Assembly (NCBI RefSeq): GCF_001678945.1
Contig: NZ_CP015124.1
Location: forward strand, 3,572,001 to 3,636,000
Length of the DNA stretch: 64,000 nucleotides
Source: Phaeobacter gallaeciensis
Lineage (GTDB): Bacteria; Pseudomonadota; Alphaproteobacteria; Rhodobacterales; Rhodobacteraceae
Direction of reading: 5' to 3'
Part shown: positions 9,198 to 17,471 of the stretch, one piece after another
Numbering within the stretch: position 1 is the stretch's first letter
How the letters are laid out: every line of letters starts with the position of its first letter
Translations under genes and position numbers: made by a program
The notes under the pieces: generated by a model
What the model was told of the DNA's origin: nothing
The model's input: only the letters and a program-made list of their open reading frames with translations
Databases searched by the model: none

Positions 9198-10178
9198 TCA
9201 GGCGACGTTTGCCGCGCTTTCGGGCAGTTCCTCGTCAAAGCAACGCTGATAGAACTCGGCCACGGTCTGACGTTCCAGCTCGTCGCATTTGTTCAGGAAC
9301 GACAGGCGGAAGGCATAGCCCACATCGCGGAAGATCTCGGCGTTCTGCGACCAGTTGATCACGGTCCGCGGCGACATCACGGTGGACAGGTCGCCGTTCA
9401 TGAAGGCGGTCCGGGTCAGATCCGCAACGGTGACCATCTGGCTGACGATCTTGCGGCCCTTCTCGGTGTTGTAATGCGGTGCCTTGGACAGGACGATGGC
9501 GGTTTCGGCATCGTGGCTGAGGTAGTTCAGCGTGGAGACCAGCGACCAGCGGTCCATCTGGGCCTGGTTGATCTGCTGAGTACCGTGGTAAAGGCCCGTG
9601 GTATCGCCCAGACCGACGGTGTTCGCGGTGGCAAACAGGCGGAAGAAGGGGTTCGGGGTGATGATCTCGTTCTGGTCGAGCAGGGTCAGCTTGCCGTCAT
9701 GCTCCAGAACCCGCTGGATCACGAACATCACGTCGGCACGGCCCGCATCGTATTCGTCGAATACGATGGCAACCGGATTGCGCAGCGCCCAGGGCAAGAT
9801 GCCTTCGTGGAATTCGGTTACCTGCTTGCCGTCGCGCAGTTTGATCGCATCCTTACCGATCAGGTCGATCCGGGAGATGTGGCTGTCGAGATTGACGCGC
9901 ACCGAGGGCCAGTTGAGGCGGGAAGCGACCTGTTCGATGTGGGTCGATTTACCCGTGCCGTGATAGCCTTGGATCATCACGCGGCGGTTGTGGCTAAAGC
10001 CCGCAAGGATGGCCAGCGTAGTGTCGGGGTCGAACTTGTAGGTCGGATCCAGCGCCGGCACCCGGTCAGAGCCTTCGGCAAAGCCCTTGACGGTCATGTC
10101 GGTGTCAATCCCGAACACATCACGGACCGAAATGGTCTCGGTCGGTTTCGCATTCATATCCAGCATGCCGTCGCTCAT
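9198..10178 (-). CDS. cobS: Aerobic cobaltochelatase subunit CobS (AAA+ ATPase)
   Basis: 326 residues. An MoxR/AAA+ ATPase with Walker [11 protein letters not shown], Walker [15 protein letters not shown], sensor-1 type [12 protein letters not shown], and the CobS-typical start [14 protein letters not shown]. It drives cobalt insertion with CobT and CobN. AAGGA lies about 9 bases ahead of the ATG. It is the first gene of the probable cobS / racemase-like / cobT transcript. The J-domain protein upstream is separated by 274 bp and a terminator hairpin, which argues for an independent promoter in that gap. Confidence 0.96.
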   Translation of the reverse strand: MSDGMLDMNAKPTETISVRDVFGIDTDMTVKGFAEGSDRVPALDPTYKFDPDTTLAILAGFSHNRRVMIQGYHGTGKSTHIEQVASRLNWPSVRVNLDSHISRIDLIGKDAIKLRDGKQVTEFHEGILPWALRNPVAIVFDEYDAGRADVMFVIQRVLEHDGKLTLLDQNEIITPNPFFRLFATANTVGLGDTTGLYHGTQQINQAQMDRWSLVSTLNYLSHDAETAIVLSKAPHYNTEKGRKIVSQMVTVADLTRTAFMNGDLSTVMSPRTVINWSQNAEIFRDVGYAFRLSFLNKCDELERQTVAEFYQRCFDEELPESAANVA

Positions 10179-10407
10179 AGCAGTCGATCCTTATCTCTGT
10201 GCCCCGGCGGTCTGGGGGCGTAATTCGGGGGATTGGTGCCCGATCTGGCGGAGAAGGGCAAGCGAAAGGTATGTGAGCGGTACAATTGCGCGACGTCTCA
10301 CCGCGGTGGATGCGTGTTTGGCGGGCTGTGGCAGAGGATATGAGCGTATACGGGGAGCGCTGAAAGGGGCTTAGAGCGAAGAATGTACGACGGCCAGATC
10401 CTGCACG

Positions 10408-10430
10408 AAAAAGGGCCCCGGTGGGGCCCT
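10408..10430 (-). terminator. Rho-independent terminator of the J-domain gene
   Basis: AGGGCCCC and GGGGCCCT form a stem over a 4-nt loop, followed on the minus strand by TTTTTCG. It lies 22 bp beyond the stop of the J-domain gene and before cobS, separating the two transcripts. Confidence 0.8.
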
Positions 10431-10452
10431 GATCACAAAATGCGCAGATCGG

Positions 10453-11076
10453 TTATTTGAAGCTGCGGCTCTCTTTCAGCTGGTCCCAGGCCCAGACAAC
10501 CTCTTGCAGCTGTTCTTCCTGACTGCGGTCGCCGCCGTTCATATCCGGGTGCAGAACCTTGATCAGTTTCTTGTAGGCCTTGCGGATCTCAGCCTTGGAC
10601 CAGTCGTCGCGGGCTTCCAGGATCTCAAGTGCGCGGCGCTCGGTGGCGGGCAGGCGGCGGCCGGATTTCGCGTTCTTGCCGGGGTTGCGGGTGGCATTGG
10701 CCCCCAGCACCTGATGCGGGTCCTCAATGCCCAGGCGCGCCCAGGCGCGGGCCTCGGGATCGCCCATCGGGCGGGTCTGACGTTCCCAGACCTTGTCTTT
10801 GGAGGCCTGTGCGTTCAATTCAGCCTCGGTCGTGCCCTGGAAGAAGTTCCATTTCTGGTTGTATTCCCGGATATGCTCCTGACAGAACCAGACGTATTCA
10901 TCCAGCACATCGGGGGCTTTGGGGGCGCGGAACTTGCCGGCTTCCTCGCAGCCGTCCTTGGCGCAGGTTCGCACCGATGTTTCTGAGGCTCCGGATACGG
11001 CACGTCGCCCGCGTGGGTTTTTCTTTTTCGCGGAGCGGACGGACATATCGAAACCAAAGGGATCTGATTTGCTCAT
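10453..11076 (-). CDS. J-domain co-chaperone with C-terminal DnaJ domain and N-terminal cysteine cluster
   Basis: 207 residues. The J domain is at the C-terminus (about 147-203), with the Hsp70-stimulating HPD triad at 176-178 (VLHPDMNGG). This is the reverse of classical DnaJ. The N-terminal half is basic (KKKNPRGRR). It then carries C38, C43, C65 and H68 in CAKDGC ... FCQEH, a plausible zinc site. Start 11076 is chosen because AGAAGGT lies 7 bases upstream; a GTG three codons earlier lacks this. It is divergent from bolA across 106 bp. It probably recruits DnaK to a specific client, unidentified here. Confidence 0.88.
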   Translation of the reverse strand: MSKSDPFGFDMSVRSAKKKNPRGRRAVSGASETSVRTCAKDGCEEAGKFRAPKAPDVLDEYVWFCQEHIREYNQKWNFFQGTTEAELNAQASKDKVWERQTRPMGDPEARAWARLGIEDPHQVLGANATRNPGKNAKSGRRLPATERRALEILEARDDWSKAEIRKAYKKLIKVLHPDMNGGDRSQEEQLQEVVWAWDQLKESRSFK

Positions 11077-11182
11077 GGGGCGCACCTTCTAGACGGATCT
11101 GCTCGACTCGGAGCAAGCAGTTTAGTCTAAGGGGCAGAAGATAGAAGGGGGGAGGGGAAATTTTTATGAGAGTGAGCGGAAA

Positions 11183-11437
11183 ATGAGCGTGAAGAGCGAA
11201 ATGGAAATGCGCCTGCAAGAGGCGTTTCAGCCCAGCCATCTGGAGGTCGTCGACGACAGCGACAGCCATATCGGACATGCCGGTCATGACGGCGCGGGTG
11301 AAAGTCACTTTAATGTGAAAATCCGCGCTGCGGCCTTCGCCGGGATGAACCGGGTTCAGCAGCACCGCGCGGTCCACAGGGCATTGGGCGATATCGTGCC
11401 GCGTATTCACGCGCTGGCGCTGGATATCGGCAGTTAA
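11183..11437 (+). CDS. bolA: BolA family protein
   Basis: 84 residues with the BolA alpha-beta-alpha-beta fold signature: LEVVDDSDSHIGHAGH, then GESHFNVKIRAAAFAGMNRVQQHRAVHRAL. The histidine (H in GESHF region or RAVHR) of this family coordinates [2Fe-2S] clusters together with monothiol glutaredoxins. Alphaproteobacterial BolA is linked to iron regulation, cluster trafficking and stress morphology. No glutaredoxin gene is adjacent. It is divergent from the J-domain gene and convergent with the DUF4177 gene, with only 36 bp between stops. Confidence 0.92.
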   Translation: MSVKSEMEMRLQEAFQPSHLEVVDDSDSHIGHAGHDGAGESHFNVKIRAAAFAGMNRVQQHRAVHRALGDIVPRIHALALDIGS

Positions 11438-11473
11438 GCACGGCTTATTGCGCCCCAGGCGGGCGCGGTATCC

Positions 11474-11977
11474 TCAGCGGGTTCCGGAGTTGTCTTCGGG
11501 ATCGCCTGTCGGTTTTTCAGGCAGATCGCGCGTCGCTGACAGGCTGGCCCGGGTTTTGAGCGCGGTCGTCACGCCCGAAACCGGGCTGAGTTCTTCGACA
11601 CCATCGTCGCCCTGCATCTGCGCTGCGCCGGGACCGGGGACTGGGGTTGCGCCTGTGGGGGCTTCGGGATCACCAGCCGTGGCCGTCAGCGGCGGGGCGG
11701 CCGCGGCTGTGTCCTCTGCCGGGGCCTGCTGCATGGGGGCAGGGGCCAGCGCACGGCGGAAGATCAGCACATTGCGCCAGTTGGTTGTCGATCCGGTCAG
11801 CCCGGAACGTTCGTCCGAGGGCAGCAGTTCTGCGCGCTGGTATTCCCAGCCTTCAGCGGCCATCTGGTTAAGGGTGATCTCGACCGAGTGGGCAAAGCGA
11901 TCCTCGGGGGTTTTCACGCCCTTAGCCTTGGTGCCCTTATGCGGGGCGGGAACCACTTTGTATTCATAAGGCTGCAT
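11474..11977 (-). CDS. DUF4177 domain protein with proline/alanine-rich tail
   Basis: 167 residues from ATG 11977 (MQPYEYKVVPAP). A longer frame upstream adds 18 residues with no family resemblance. The first 75 residues match the DUF4177 pattern: YEYKVVPAP, a basic loop, then LNQMAAEGWEYQRAELLPS and NVLIFRRAL. The remaining 90 residues are low-complexity (P, A, T, G rich), probably disordered, and vary in this family. Function is unknown; no signal peptide or membrane segment is seen. It lies downstream of pepT on the same strand, with a strong hairpin between them, so co-transcription is uncertain. Confidence 0.8.
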   Translation of the reverse strand: MQPYEYKVVPAPHKGTKAKGVKTPEDRFAHSVEITLNQMAAEGWEYQRAELLPSDERSGLTGSTTNWRNVLIFRRALAPAPMQQAPAEDTAAAAPPLTATAGDPEAPTGATPVPGPGAAQMQGDDGVEELSPVSGVTTALKTRASLSATRDLPEKPTGDPEDNSGTR

Positions 11978-12032
11978 GCCGGACTCCTGACGACTAGCCC
12001 GAAGGTTTAGCGGATGCAGGCGAGGGGTCAAG

Positions 12033-12056
12033 CTGCGCCGCCGGAACGCGGCGCAG
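12033..12056 (-). terminator. Hairpin between pepT and the DUF4177 gene
   Basis: CTGCGCCGC (12033-12041) and GCGGCGCAG (12048-12056) form a perfect 9-bp stem over 6 nt. No U tract follows on either strand, so it may be a 3' stabiliser or a Rho-assisted stop rather than a canonical terminator. Confidence 0.4.
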
Positions 12057-12113
12057 GCCGTGACATTCTCTCTACATCTGCGGCGGCGACAGGGCGCCGC
12101 GCGGTGGGGCCGG

Positions 12114-13352
12114 TTACTTCTTCGCAGCCAGCTGCGACAGAGTCAGGCAGACGTTCGTCGCCGCGGCCATATCCTGCACCGAAACCCATTCCAGCGGTCC
12201 GTGCACGCATTGCATGCCGCAGAAGATATTCGGCGTCGGCACGCCAAGCTCGGTCAGGCGCGATCCATCGGTGCCGCCGCGGATCGGGATGGAAATCGGC
12301 TTGATCCCATTCGCCTTGCAAGCCTCCAGCGCCAGATCCACCGGGGTCATGTCATCCTCCAGCCAGTAACGCATGTTGCGATACTGCGGGTAAATCTCGC
12401 AGGTGATCTCCGCGCGCGGCTCGCTTGCCTGCACGGCGTCGCAGACCTTGCGCAATAGATCGCCCTTGGCGGCCAGCCCGTCCCGCTCGAAATCGCGCAG
12501 GATCAGCTTGATCTCCATCTCGGAGGAACCACCGTTCATGTCGGTCACATGCAGGAAACCCTCGCGCTCATCGGTCGTTTCCGGCGTCATCGTGGCCTGG
12601 GGCAGGGTCTGGATGATCTTGGAGGCCAGATGCGCTGCGTTGACCATCTTCTCCTTGGCCCAGCCGGGGTGGATCGACACGCCCTTGATCGTCACCACGG
12701 CGCGGTCAGCCGAGAAGCTTTCATAAATGATCTCACCCACATCGCTGCCATCCAGCGTATAGGCGAAATCAACGCCCAGATCCTTGGGCAGTTGCGGATC
12801 GACGCCGCGGCCGATCTCTTCGTCCGGGGTAAAGGCGATGCGGATGGGGCCATGGGGGATGTCTGGATTGTCGATCAGGTGCTGCGCCAGCGTCATCACC
12901 ACGGCAACGCCCGCCTTGTCATCGGCGCCGAGCAGGGTGGTGCCCGAGGCGGTGATCAGGTCATGCCCTTCCTTGCCCGCCAGATAGGGGTGGTCCTTGG
13001 GCGAGAGCACCAGATCGGGATTGTCGGGATATGTGATGTCGCCGCCATTATAACCCTTGATCACGCGTGGCTTGACCCCTGTGGCGTTGAACTGCGGCGC
13101 GGTGTCCACATGGGCGAGGAACCCCACGGTCGGCCCCTCTGCCGTGCCGGGCACGGTGGCGAGTACCGTGCCGTATTCGGTCAGCTCCACATCCTGCGCG
13201 CCGATCTCTTTCAACTCCTCGACCATCAGGTTCAGCATATCGAATTGGATCGCGGTGCTGGGGGAGGAGGGCGAGGTCTCATCGCTTTGACTGTCGATGG
13301 CGGCATAGCGCACCAAGCGGTCCTGAAGGGCCTGATCGAATTGGGTTTTCAT
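12114..13352 (-). CDS. pepT: Peptidase T (tripeptide aminopeptidase, M20B)
   Basis: 412 residues from ATG 13352, the usual PepT length; the extra 21 codons upstream do not match the family. It removes N-terminal residues from tripeptides using two zinc ions. Visible motifs are FLAHVDTAPQFNATGV (metal histidine and catalytic aspartate), LLGADDKAGVAVV (bridging aspartate), FTPDEEIGRGVD (catalytic glutamate and metal glutamate) and YTLDGSDVGEIIYE. The dimerisation lid lies in between. The window is rich in peptidases (pepP, pepT, pepN, M20 set), which fits a bacterium living on proteinaceous matter. Confidence 0.95.
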   Translation of the reverse strand: MKTQFDQALQDRLVRYAAIDSQSDETSPSSPSTAIQFDMLNLMVEELKEIGAQDVELTEYGTVLATVPGTAEGPTVGFLAHVDTAPQFNATGVKPRVIKGYNGGDITYPDNPDLVLSPKDHPYLAGKEGHDLITASGTTLLGADDKAGVAVVMTLAQHLIDNPDIPHGPIRIAFTPDEEIGRGVDPQLPKDLGVDFAYTLDGSDVGEIIYESFSADRAVVTIKGVSIHPGWAKEKMVNAAHLASKIIQTLPQATMTPETTDEREGFLHVTDMNGGSSEMEIKLILRDFERDGLAAKGDLLRKVCDAVQASEPRAEITCEIYPQYRNMRYWLEDDMTPVDLALEACKANGIKPISIPIRGGTDGSRLTELGVPTPNIFCGMQCVHGPLEWVSVQDMAAATNVCLTLSQLAAKK

Positions 13353-13746
13353 GGGGTGCTCCGTTGAGAGGTGTTCGTTGGGCGGCAGGCTGGGCCAGAG
13401 CGCAGCAAGGGTCAAGGGCAGGCTTGTTACCTAAGGGGAGTGCGGGTGGCGCGAGTTGGGAGCGGCGGGAGACCTGGGGCGCGCCAATGTGATAGCCTGC
13501 AGTCCGCCATTGCAGGGAAATTGCAGGACCGCGTCAGAGTCCTGAACAGCCGCGGACCTAGGCCACTTGCTTGGCCAAAGGGGAAAGCAGTTGGAAAAAA
13601 AGCCTGTTGATGTCCGGCTATCAAACAAGAAGGGCAGTGCCCGACCGGGGGGCGGGCGGGGGCTGCCCGGTCTGGCGACCGGGCGTAAGGGTACAACGAA
13701 AAAGGCGCCCCGGATGGAGCGCCTTTCATAGTCGATGTACTTTGGC
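13353..13746. other. 394-bp intergenic region between pepT and gatB
   Basis: No supported gene. It contains a tandem ATTGCAGG pair at 13509-13516 and 13520-13527 (11-bp period, one helical turn), GC-rich imperfect inverted sequence around 13635-13685, and the gatB terminator at its right end. Both neighbours are on the minus strand, so the region must hold the pepT promoter. Confidence 0.55.
13698..13726 (-). terminator. Rho-independent terminator of gatB
   Basis: On the minus strand AAAGGCGC, a short GC-containing loop, and GCGCCTTTTT form a stem with a U tract. It lies about 20 bp past the gatB stop. Confidence 0.82.
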
Positions 13747-15255
13747 TTAGCCCAGTTTCTTGGCGACCAGCTCGTTCACCGCCTTGGGGTTGGCCTTGCC
13801 GCCGGTGGCCTTCATCACCTGACCAACGAACCAGCCCGCCAGTTTCGGGTTCACTTTGGCCTTTTCCACCTGCGCGGGGTTGGCGGCGATGATCTCGTCC
13901 AGGGCGGTCTCAATCGCACCTGTGTCGGTCACCTGCTTCATGCCGCGCTCTTCGACGATCTTCGCAGGGTCGCCACCTTCGGTGTAGACGATCTCGAACA
14001 GGTCCTTGGCGATCTTGCCGGAAATCGCATCCGAGGAAATCAGGTCAATGATTCCGCCCAGTTGCGCCGGGGAGACCGGGCTGTCGGTGATGTCGTGGTC
14101 TTCTTTTTTCAGGCGGCCGAACAGCTCGTTGATCACCCAGTTGGCGGCCAGCTTGCCGTTACGGCCCTTGGCGACCTCGTCGAAATAGGCGGCCGATTCC
14201 ACGTCTGCGGTCAGAACCGAGGCGTCATAATCGGTGAGGCCGAAGTCCGCGATGAAACGCGCTTTCTTCTCGTCCGGGAGCTCGGGCAGGTTGGCGGCGA
14301 TACCGTCTACCCAGTCCTGTTCGATCTCCAGCGGTAGCAGGTCGGGATCGGGGAAGTAGCGGTAATCATGCGCTTCTTCCTTGGAACGCATGGAGCGCGT
14401 CTCTCCCTTGTCCGGATCGTAAAGACGGGTTTCCTGCTCGACCTCTCCGCCAGCTTCGACGATGGCGATCTGACGGCGGGCTTCCACCTCGATTGCTTGC
14501 TGGATGAAGCGCATGGAGTTCATGTTCTTGATCTCGCAGCGGGTGCCGAGATGCGAGAAATCCTGGGTTTCCTGGTATTTCTCATAGGCGCCCGGCAGGC
14601 AGATCGACACGTTGACGTCGGCGCGCAGGTTGCCGTTCTGCATGTTGCCATCGCAGGTGCCGAGGTAACGCATGATCTGGCGCAGCTTGGTGATATAGGC
14701 GGCGGCTTCCTCGGGGCCACGGATGTCGGGGCGCGAGACGATCTCCATCAGGCAGACGCCGGTGCGGTTGAGGTCGACAAAAGACATGTTGGGGTCCATG
14801 TCGTGGATCGATTTACCCGCGTCCTGCTCCATGTGGATACGTTCGATGCGCACCATGCGCGCGGTGCCATCGCCCAGTTCCACCAGAACTTCGCCTTCGC
14901 CGACGATGGGGTGGTAGAGCTGCGAAATCTGATAGCCCTGCGGCAGGTCGGGGTAGAAGTAGTTCTTGCGGTCAAAGGCGGACCATAGGTTGATATCCGC
15001 CTTGAGGCCCAGCCCGGTGCGCACCGCCTGTTCGACGCAATATTCGTTGATCACCGGCAGCATGCCGGGCATCGCCGCATCCACGAAGGACACGTTGGAG
15101 TTCGGCTCGGCGCCGAATTGGGTCGAGGCACCGGAGAATAGCTTGGCATTGGAGCTGACCTGGGCATGCACCTCCATGCCGATGACCAGTTCCCAGTCAT
15201 GCTTGGCGCCCGAGATCACCTTGGGCTTGGGGAGTTCATATGTCAGGTCGAGCAT
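13747..15255 (-). CDS. gatB: Asp-tRNA(Asn)/Glu-tRNA(Gln) amidotransferase subunit B
   Basis: 502 residues. GatB binds misacylated tRNA and phosphorylates its carboxyl group before amidation by GatA-delivered ammonia. Diagnostic segments are [53 protein letters not shown] (ATP and metal site) and [17 protein letters not shown]. The C-terminal YqeY-like tRNA-binding tail contains [14 protein letters not shown]. The start has AGGAG 9 bases upstream. gatA and gatC are not adjacent. The gene is flanked by its own terminator. Confidence 0.97.
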   Translation of the reverse strand: MLDLTYELPKPKVISGAKHDWELVIGMEVHAQVSSNAKLFSGASTQFGAEPNSNVSFVDAAMPGMLPVINEYCVEQAVRTGLGLKADINLWSAFDRKNYFYPDLPQGYQISQLYHPIVGEGEVLVELGDGTARMVRIERIHMEQDAGKSIHDMDPNMSFVDLNRTGVCLMEIVSRPDIRGPEEAAAYITKLRQIMRYLGTCDGNMQNGNLRADVNVSICLPGAYEKYQETQDFSHLGTRCEIKNMNSMRFIQQAIEVEARRQIAIVEAGGEVEQETRLYDPDKGETRSMRSKEEAHDYRYFPDPDLLPLEIEQDWVDGIAANLPELPDEKKARFIADFGLTDYDASVLTADVESAAYFDEVAKGRNGKLAANWVINELFGRLKKEDHDITDSPVSPAQLGGIIDLISSDAISGKIAKDLFEIVYTEGGDPAKIVEERGMKQVTDTGAIETALDEIIAANPAQVEKAKVNPKLAGWFVGQVMKATGGKANPKAVNELVAKKLG

Positions 15256-15619
15256 GGGTGCCGGCTCCTAATATCTGGTTTGCCCAGCGTTCTAGGGCTG
15301 CCGGGCGCGAGGAGCAAGAGGCAATGGCGGCAGCGCCCCTGTGGCCTGCAGTTTAGTTTAAAGTGTCGATTTATTGCGGCGACCCGGATCGGCCTAAGTC
15401 GCGCCGTCTGCATCAGGCTTCGGCTCTCCTGACTGTACAAGAAAACTGGGGTCTTTCGACGTCTGGGCGATGTCTCTGTCCAGAATAGCGGCTCAACGCA
15501 AGCGGGAGTGCTAACCCAGGTGGTCTCGATATAGTTGTTGATATGTATGCAAGTGCATCTTATGCGGGTTTTTGCCGACACATGGCAAAAACCATATACT
15601 TCAGAGGATACAAGCCGAT
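15256..15619. other. 364-bp divergent intergenic region between gatB and the RTX gene
   Basis: No supported gene. The left part serves as the gatB promoter and leader. The right part becomes AT-rich and holds ATGCA-AG-TGCAT (15547-15558) and the perfect inverted repeat at 15567-15593, just before the RTX start. The two symmetrical elements, both within 75 bp of the RTX ATG, suggest regulated expression. Confidence 0.6.
15567..15593. promoter_or_regulatory. Perfect 10-bp inverted repeat upstream of the RTX gene
   Basis: GGTTTTTGCC (15567-15576) and GGCAAAAACC (15584-15593) are exact reverse complements separated by GACACAT. The element ends 26 bp before the RTX ATG. It could be a dimeric repressor operator or an mRNA hairpin over the leader. 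The first arm followed by its partner also gives a T-rich face on one strand only, so it is a poor Rho-independent terminator. Confidence 0.6.
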
Positions 15620-17374
15620 ATGGCGAATATTAAAACTGGAACAGACGCAGACGATATCCTTTTCGGAACCGCTTACGATGATGTGATCGATGGCGGTCTT
15701 GGCAACGACACCCTCTACGCGGGAAGTGGCTCTGACAGGCTGACTGGCGGTGCTGGTGCTAACCATTTTGCCTTCCGCTCCGGCGATGGGATGGACACCA
15801 TCACCGATTTTGTCGACGGACAGGATACGCTGGAAATTCGCGGTGCGGCCTGGTCTGACGTCGCGATTGCCTCGGTCGAGGGCGGTACCCTTGTGACCTA
15901 TGGCGAAGGTGACAGTGTCTTCCTGCAAAACGTCGATGCCGCCAATATCGACCAATCGGACTTTACCCTGGTGGACGCCGATAGCGCTGACGTGATCGAA
16001 TACAACACGCTTTACGGGCCTCTGAACACCGTCGTGATCGGCGGTGCCGGGATCGACACGCTGAGGTTCGCTGGCCCCTACAGTGCCTCCATCGGTGCGA
16101 ATGCGCAGCTGATCGACATCGAGCAGATCCAGCTGGGCGATGCAGAGACCCCAGGCCATTTGCGGCTTGAGTCCGGAGGCTCCTACAATTTCAGCGCAAT
16201 TACATTCCTCGACAGCACCGGCGATATCTTTGTCGATGGCACGTTGGCGACCAAGGTCACCGGCAGTGCCCAGAACGACAGTATCATCAGCAGCTACGGT
16301 GACGACACGTTGGATGGCGGCCTTGGCGATGACTACATCTGGGGTGATGCTGGCGATGATCGCATCTTTGGACGCGATGGCGATGATCACCTGGTTGGCA
16401 GCTCTGGCGACGACCTTCTCTCCGGCAGCAATGGCAGTGACACTCTGGATGGTGGCGAGGGCCGCGATTCCCTGTACGGGGGCGGCGGCGATGATCTCAT
16501 CCTGCACGAGACGGCGGACGGGCGCCTGGATGGCGTCGTGAGCGGTGGCTCCGGGATCGACACGCTGAAATTCACCGGCAGCGACAACAACCGCATCAGC
16601 GCGGAGGCAGAGCTGCGCGGTATCGAGCAGATCCAGCTGGGGGTTGCCGGGCAAGACGAAGGCCTGCGCCTGGAGGCCGGCGGCAGCTATGATTTCAGCG
16701 AGATGACATTCCTCTACAGCAACCGCTTCATCACCATCGACGGTATCGAGGCGAGCAACCTTATCGGCAGCGCCCAGGACGATATCATCTCCAGCAACTA
16801 TGGCGCTGACACGCTGGATGGCGGACTTGGCAATGACTACATTTGGGCCGATGGCGGCAACGATGTTGTTTATGGCCGATCGGGGAGTGACGAACTTCTG
16901 GGCAACTTTGGCGAGGATGCGCTGTTTGGTGGCGCGGGTCATGACAGCCTTGACGGGGGTGTTGGACACGACACGCTGGATGGCGGGGCTGGCGATGACA
17001 ATCTGCTTGGCGGGGATGGTAACGACGTTCTCACTGGTGGTGATGGCTTTGACTACCTGATTGGCGGTGACGGCGACGATGTGATCAGCGGCGGTGCCGA
17101 CTTTGACTATTTGGCTGGCGGTACCGGAAATGACATCCTGAGCGGCGGCGTCGGGTTCGATGTCTTCGCCTTTGAGCAAGGCGGCAACGCCGACGTCATC
17201 ACTGATTTCGAAGTGGGTGTCGACTTGCTGGAAATGCAGGTTGTGACCCAGGGGGACATCACCATCACCTCGGTGGTCGATGGCACGCTGGTTGGCTATG
17301 GCGCGGGCGATACGGTGCTGCTTGAAAATGTCAGTGCCTCTGAGCTCAGCTGGGATGACTTCATCTACTTCTGA
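15620..17374 (+). CDS. Secreted RTX (haemolysin-type Ca2+-binding repeat) protein
   Basis: 584 residues starting MANIKTGTDADDILFGTAYD. An ATG 16 codons earlier lies inside the upstream inverted repeat and is less likely. Nonapeptide repeats GGxGxDxLx occur near residues 20-45, 225-295 and 395-512, forming Ca2+ beta-rolls. No protease, lipase or toxin domain is seen. The architecture is mirror-like: a strand-rich module at about 47-117 (FAFRSGDGMDTITDF) recurs at 513-584 (FAFEQGGNADVITDF). A second module at 137-220 recurs at 308-386 (IEQIQLG and LESGGSY or LEAGGSY in each). The acidic, hydrophobic end DDFIYF fits an uncleaved type I secretion signal. No type I exporter genes are nearby. An extracellular or surface-layer role is inferred. 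Confidence 0.9.
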   Translation: MANIKTGTDADDILFGTAYDDVIDGGLGNDTLYAGSGSDRLTGGAGANHFAFRSGDGMDTITDFVDGQDTLEIRGAAWSDVAIASVEGGTLVTYGEGDSVFLQNVDAANIDQSDFTLVDADSADVIEYNTLYGPLNTVVIGGAGIDTLRFAGPYSASIGANAQLIDIEQIQLGDAETPGHLRLESGGSYNFSAITFLDSTGDIFVDGTLATKVTGSAQNDSIISSYGDDTLDGGLGDDYIWGDAGDDRIFGRDGDDHLVGSSGDDLLSGSNGSDTLDGGEGRDSLYGGGGDDLILHETADGRLDGVVSGGSGIDTLKFTGSDNNRISAEAELRGIEQIQLGVAGQDEGLRLEAGGSYDFSEMTFLYSNRFITIDGIEASNLIGSAQDDIISSNYGADTLDGGLGNDYIWADGGNDVVYGRSGSDELLGNFGEDALFGGAGHDSLDGGVGHDTLDGGAGDDNLLGGDGNDVLTGGDGFDYLIGGDGDDVISGGADFDYLAGGTGNDILSGGVGFDVFAFEQGGNADVITDFEVGVDLLEMQVVTQGDITITSVVDGTLVGYGAGDTVLLENVSASELSWDDFIYF

Positions 17375-17471
17375 GCGCCCTGACGGCTGAAAAATGGCGG
17401 ATGCGCGCAGGTGCATTCGTCACCCCCTTGGCGGCTCCTGTCGCCAAGGCTAAGAAGGGTCTCCCCGCGCC

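Noticed and set aside
13371-13729. Short frames on both strands in the pepT-gatB gap
   Set aside because: No ribosome sites or family features; they overlap each other and end near the gatB terminator.
15560-17416. 618-codon open frame on the minus strand opposite the RTX gene, with repeated VIASPAIQ-like units
   Set aside because: It is the antisense shadow of the GGxGxD repeats; the repeats cause both its length and apparent periodicity, and it has no ribosome site or family match.
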